Shown here piece by piece: positions 1-64,000 of a stretch of 64,000 nt of DNA (its first letter is position 1; every line of letters begins with the position of its first letter). The notes below the pieces were generated by a model. The model saw only the letters and a list, made by a program, of their open reading frames with translations. It searched no databases and had not been told where the DNA came from. The position numbers and the translations under genes were made by a program. This DNA comes from Embiotoca jacksoni (lineage: Eukaryota > Chordata > Actinopteri > Embiotocidae), in assembly GCA_022577435.1 (NCBI GenBank), contig JAKOON010000041.1, positions 631,001-695,000 of the forward strand, given 5' to 3'.

Positions 1-389
1 TTCATCCACTGCAGTGAAGAGCCTGAACCTCTCAAACCCACTGGAATAATGAAATCATCTGAGCCTGAACTGATATGATCGCAACGTGCCTGACGGTTCA
101 GGTCCTCAATCACAAAATCGTGTGTTTAGACATTTACAAATGTGAAATATGTCAGAAATTTCAAATAGATGGTGCATTAAAAGGCTTCAGTGAGTCAGGC
201 CAGGAACACACTGCCTGCATGGTGTGTACATTACCTTTCACGCACTGCTCAGCTGTGGCTTGTTTGTGTGTGTGAATCAATGAGTTTCTCTTTGATAAAA
301 GGCATCAGTGTTGAATTTTTGAGGTCCAACAAGTTTCGAGTTGTAACCAACAAACAGTCATGCGAGTTTTGTTTACCCTCATTCATAGT

Positions 390-620
390 GAGACACACAG
401 ACACACACAGACACACACCGACACACTCACACACACAGACACACACAGACACACACCAACACACACCGACACACAGACACACACAGACACACTCACACAC
501 ACAGACACACACAGACACACACCAACACACACCGACACACAGACACACACAGACACACTCACACACACAGACACACACAGACACACAGACACAGACACAC
601 ACAGACATACGCAGACACAG
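390..620. repeat. CA-rich minisatellite with 66-bp higher-order period
   Basis: Short CACACAGA/CACACCGA/CACACCAA/CACACTCA variants are arranged in a larger unit. The variant ACTCACACAC recurs at about 425, 491 and 557, exactly 66 bp apart, with the intervening variants in the same order. The ORFs here on both strands are low-complexity artefacts. Confidence 0.85.
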
Positions 621-2202
621 AGGTGAGAGAGAGGGAGAGATCAGCGAAGAAAACACCGCCACTCACCTGGTGAAGTGTCTTCATGATATAATTCGAGCCT
701 GTACTTGGTTTTTGCAGTGATTACAAATGTGATCACAGATTTTCCTGTTTCCCTGTAAATTTTAGCTGGAAACCAGGTGCGACGTGTAAAAAATAGGCAT
801 CAGATCTATTTTATAAGTGACGCACCGCACACTTGAGACGTGGGTCTCAGCAGGCACTGCAGCTGCACTGATTCATTAATATGGAAGCCGAAATGAAATG
901 ACGCCACTCAGGCAATGTGACAAAAGCTTGTTGCTTCAACTCCTGTATTTCTATTTGACTACTCTTTGCTTGTGTAATAATATCATGCATGTGTACATTT
1001 CCATGTAGAGCCGAGAAGTGAAATCTGATCACAAGCAGTCACGCTAGACACACATGGAGACGCATCTTATTTCGAGGTGGGAACTACCGTACTTTGAACC
1101 ATCCACTTGTGATCGGATTAACCAGAATGTATGTTGATATTAGATTTGAACAGCCTATCTTGTCAGAACAATTGTCCAGGAACCTCCCATACAGAGCAGA
1201 CAAATCTTTAGAAATAGAAGATGCAGCAGGAAGTAGGAAGTAGTACATAAGATCTGGACAGACACTGATGGAGGTTTAGGTGGATGTGACCACAGACAAC
1301 AGATCGTTTACTTTGTCCAACCATGCTTCATCGCACACAGATGATTACTTTGTGTGTCCGTTAGATAGTCATCCCTGACCTGTTGTTGTGCTGTGACAGA
1401 CGTGTGCAGCTGATGTTGTGGTATACATCCAGTATATACGTTCAGCCCGACACACAGCTGCACGCTGATTAGATGTCGGTATCAGAAGAATTACCTGCTG
1501 AGATGTTTAAGCAGACAGACTTAATTGATTGTAACACTGAGATTCTGAATATGTTGTAGTGCTGTTACTGTCTGACAGACTGATAAGAAGCTTATGAAAG
1601 CCACATGGGGGCTGAGGACACACTGTACCTCAGTGTGCACAAGACAATTACTGAGTGAGTGAGTGAACCAAAATAAGAACAAAGATTATTTCATTGCTCG
1701 ATGAAACAATAAAAAATAGTGTTGATTATTTAAGTGACTTGCCATCCTTTCAAATGTTTAGATTCTCGTGGCAATACAACAAAACTTTTTTTTCTGTCAT
1801 ACAGTAAGTAAGTAAACATGTTCCTGAATATGATCAGACATGTTATGCTACATTTTGGTCCCTCACACTTTTCATAATAGATAATGGATATTGGCTGATT
1901 CCCATAATGGATACTTCTGTCCATTAATAACGTTCAGTGCATGTGTTTGTGTTCTTCACTGCAAGATGTGAAGTTTTGTTCAAAAAAAGAAAAAAAACAT
2001 CTTGTGGTAATCCAGGAATCATCCAGTATCAACATCTTTGTTTGGCTGTGGTGCGACAGTTACTTATTGATTTCTACCAAAAGAAAGCACTAAGGGTCAA
2101 TACCTCAGCCTAAGGTTTTATAATAAGAGCGCTGTTCATTGGATGCACAAAATGTGAAGGTATGGCATCAGTAGTATGTTATGGGTATAAATAATAGAAT
2201 AT

Positions 2203-2440
2203 ATACACTCAGTGTCCTTTTTATATGGCACACCTGCAGAGTCTCATGTAATCCAACAAGTTCTAAACTCTATTATAATGCCCATAAATCTACTTCTGAC
2301 ACTCTCTCAGAGGTGGGTTGTTCCAGCATTGAGCTCATACTTGATGCTGGGCTGTATTATGGGCACATGTTTTTCTCCCCCCCATCTCACTTTATCACTG
2401 ATAAAGTATATGTATATATGTATCTTGACCCCTCTAGCAG
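2203..2440 (+). mobile_element. Tc1-like MITE fragment
   Basis: It starts with an ACACTCAGTGTCC-type terminus followed by GGCACACCTGCAGAGTCT and CCAGCATTGA, in the order remembered from a widespread fish miniature element ending in CCTAATAAA-type termini. The right end is not recognisable. Identification rests on remembered repeat sequence. Confidence 0.4.
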
Positions 2441-2539
2441 CATCTGGCTAAAATGTTTTAGCATTTTTCCTACAATGAGGATATCCTATAAACATAGACT
2501 CTGATGTTGGTATAAAAGATTTTATTTTACAGCAATGTG

Positions 2540-2648
<109 letters not shown>

Positions 2649-2651
2649 CAG

Positions 2652-63103
<60,452 letters not shown>

Positions 63104-64000
63104 GTAAGTGTGTGTTAATGTTCATCTTGTGCGTCTTCGTTGTCCCCTCTTCCTTAAAGCCTCTGCACACTCCACCCACTCTACTGTTTTTAATCATGTT
63201 GCTGCTTCGACCTCTTCTGCTGTTACTTTTATTTCACATGTTGGGTAACAAACCTTAATATTGTTCTGTTCAGACCAAAGACTGCTGGAAATAATGAAAT
63301 ACGTTTTTTCCAAGTCAATTACAAATACTTTACTTGTATTATGCAACTTTATACTTGGCAACATTTCAGTGGGAAATATTGCACTTTTTACTCCACTACT
63401 CATTATCACTTTATAAAATGTGATATATTATTGTTGATTTAAATGTAAAATAATAGTATATTTAGAAGTTGCTCTCCTTACAGCATTAAAATACTCCTTA
63501 TGCTTCAATGCATCAGTAGTAACAAATCATCAGTGTAACACAAATGTAACAGTGACAGGGTGAACTCTGCTTGAGTCATTTTACTTTTTATACTTAAAGT
63601 ACATTTTCTGTCAATACTTACAGTAGGTACTCTAATTATGCAATATTTGAATGCAATAATTGTAGTTGTAACAGAGTATTTTACCACTACAGTATTGTTA
63701 CTTCTACTTAACCCAAGCATCTGAATACTTGCTGCAACACTGGTCCACAGCGCTTTATGACATCACAACCAACAACAACAATGTCAGTAGACGGTTAATG
63801 TATATGCGTGCAGGGCCTTTAAACTGCTCTTATCAATATTCTTGTATGACTATTGGATCCAATGAGAGTGAGAAAGTCACAGTAGTCTAATTATCAATAA
63901 GCTCTGCAGATCACATGGACTCCACGGAGCTTTTAAAATCCCTTTGAAAACGACATAAGAGCATCTTTATCTTCTTAATGAGATGAAACTGAACTTGTGA
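63104..64000 (+). other. Start of intron after E51
   Basis: No further exon (expected to begin AALSATDMALALNRY in the family) was found before the window ends. Confidence 0.6.
63325..63755. mobile_element. Possible MITE of the TACTT/CACTG fish type
   Basis: TTTTTACTCCACTACTC, GAGTCATTTTACTTTTTATA, ACTTAAAGTACATTTTCTGT and TTACTTCTACTTAACCCAAG then GAATACTTGC occur in the order of an abundant fish miniature element. The ends are not clean. Confidence 0.45.

Noticed and set aside
190..720. Long ORFs on both strands over the CA-rich array (His/Thr- and Cys/Val-rich proteins)
   Set aside because: Pure translation of a dinucleotide-type repeat; the same artefact occurs at 8155-8460, 9966-10411, 30150-30618 and 48170-48460.

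Overview
This window is a stretch of vertebrate, almost certainly teleost fish, nuclear DNA. It is the inside of one large gene on the + strand, the cardiac-type ryanodine receptor RYR2 (intracellular Ca2+ release channel of the sarcoplasmic/endoplasmic reticulum). I could place 51 consecutive coding exons from 2652 to 63103. All have GT-AG borders, and their lengths add up to 7398 nt, which is exactly 2466 codons in one uninterrupted frame. They run from the second coding exon (starting DDEVVLQC) to a point about halfway through the ~4,950-residue protein. Exon 1 (start codon, about 16 residues in mammals) lies upstream and the channel-forming C-terminal half lies downstream. Paralogue signatures ([60 protein letters not shown]) fit RYR2 rather than RYR1 or RYR3. 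I cannot tell which teleost ryr2 duplicate it is.

Layout by protein region: 2652-19420 N-terminal domains A and B (beta-trefoil/MIR); 24243-29978 N-terminal helical domain C/RIH; 30149-31661 SPRY1; 31898-35277 the RY1/RY2 tandem (P1); 35466-39622 SPRY2; 39729-46944 divergent linker and SPRY3; 48194-53410 junctional and start of bridging solenoid; 55024-63103 bridging solenoid with the second RIH-like region. These parts together form the cytoplasmic shell of the homotetramer, which carries regulatory-protein contacts and couples to the pore encoded further downstream.

The introns hold a dense set of repeats. There are decayed Tc1/mariner elements of at least three families, a hAT-like element with recognisable ends, Harbinger-like remnants, nested tRNA-derived SINEs, several non-LTR retrotransposon remnants, and one 2.4-kb CR1/Rex1-like LINE copy (44290-46745) with a second near-identical 3' end at 37836-38214. 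This element set, plus the compact introns, is the main reason for calling the host a teleost. No other host gene, tRNA, rRNA, CRISPR array or prokaryotic feature was found on either strand.

The most unusual signal is where the simple repeats sit. Long (GT)n tracts run straight into acceptor sites, and long (CA)n or (GT)n tracts start right after donor sites, at several exons. Other points are an in-frame 63-nt intron-like segment inside the largest exon, an exon whose donor abuts a transposon, and the apparent absence of the 12-residue microexon block that mammals have near residue 90. All exon calls come from reading the sequence against remembered RYR family sequence; no alignment program was run.
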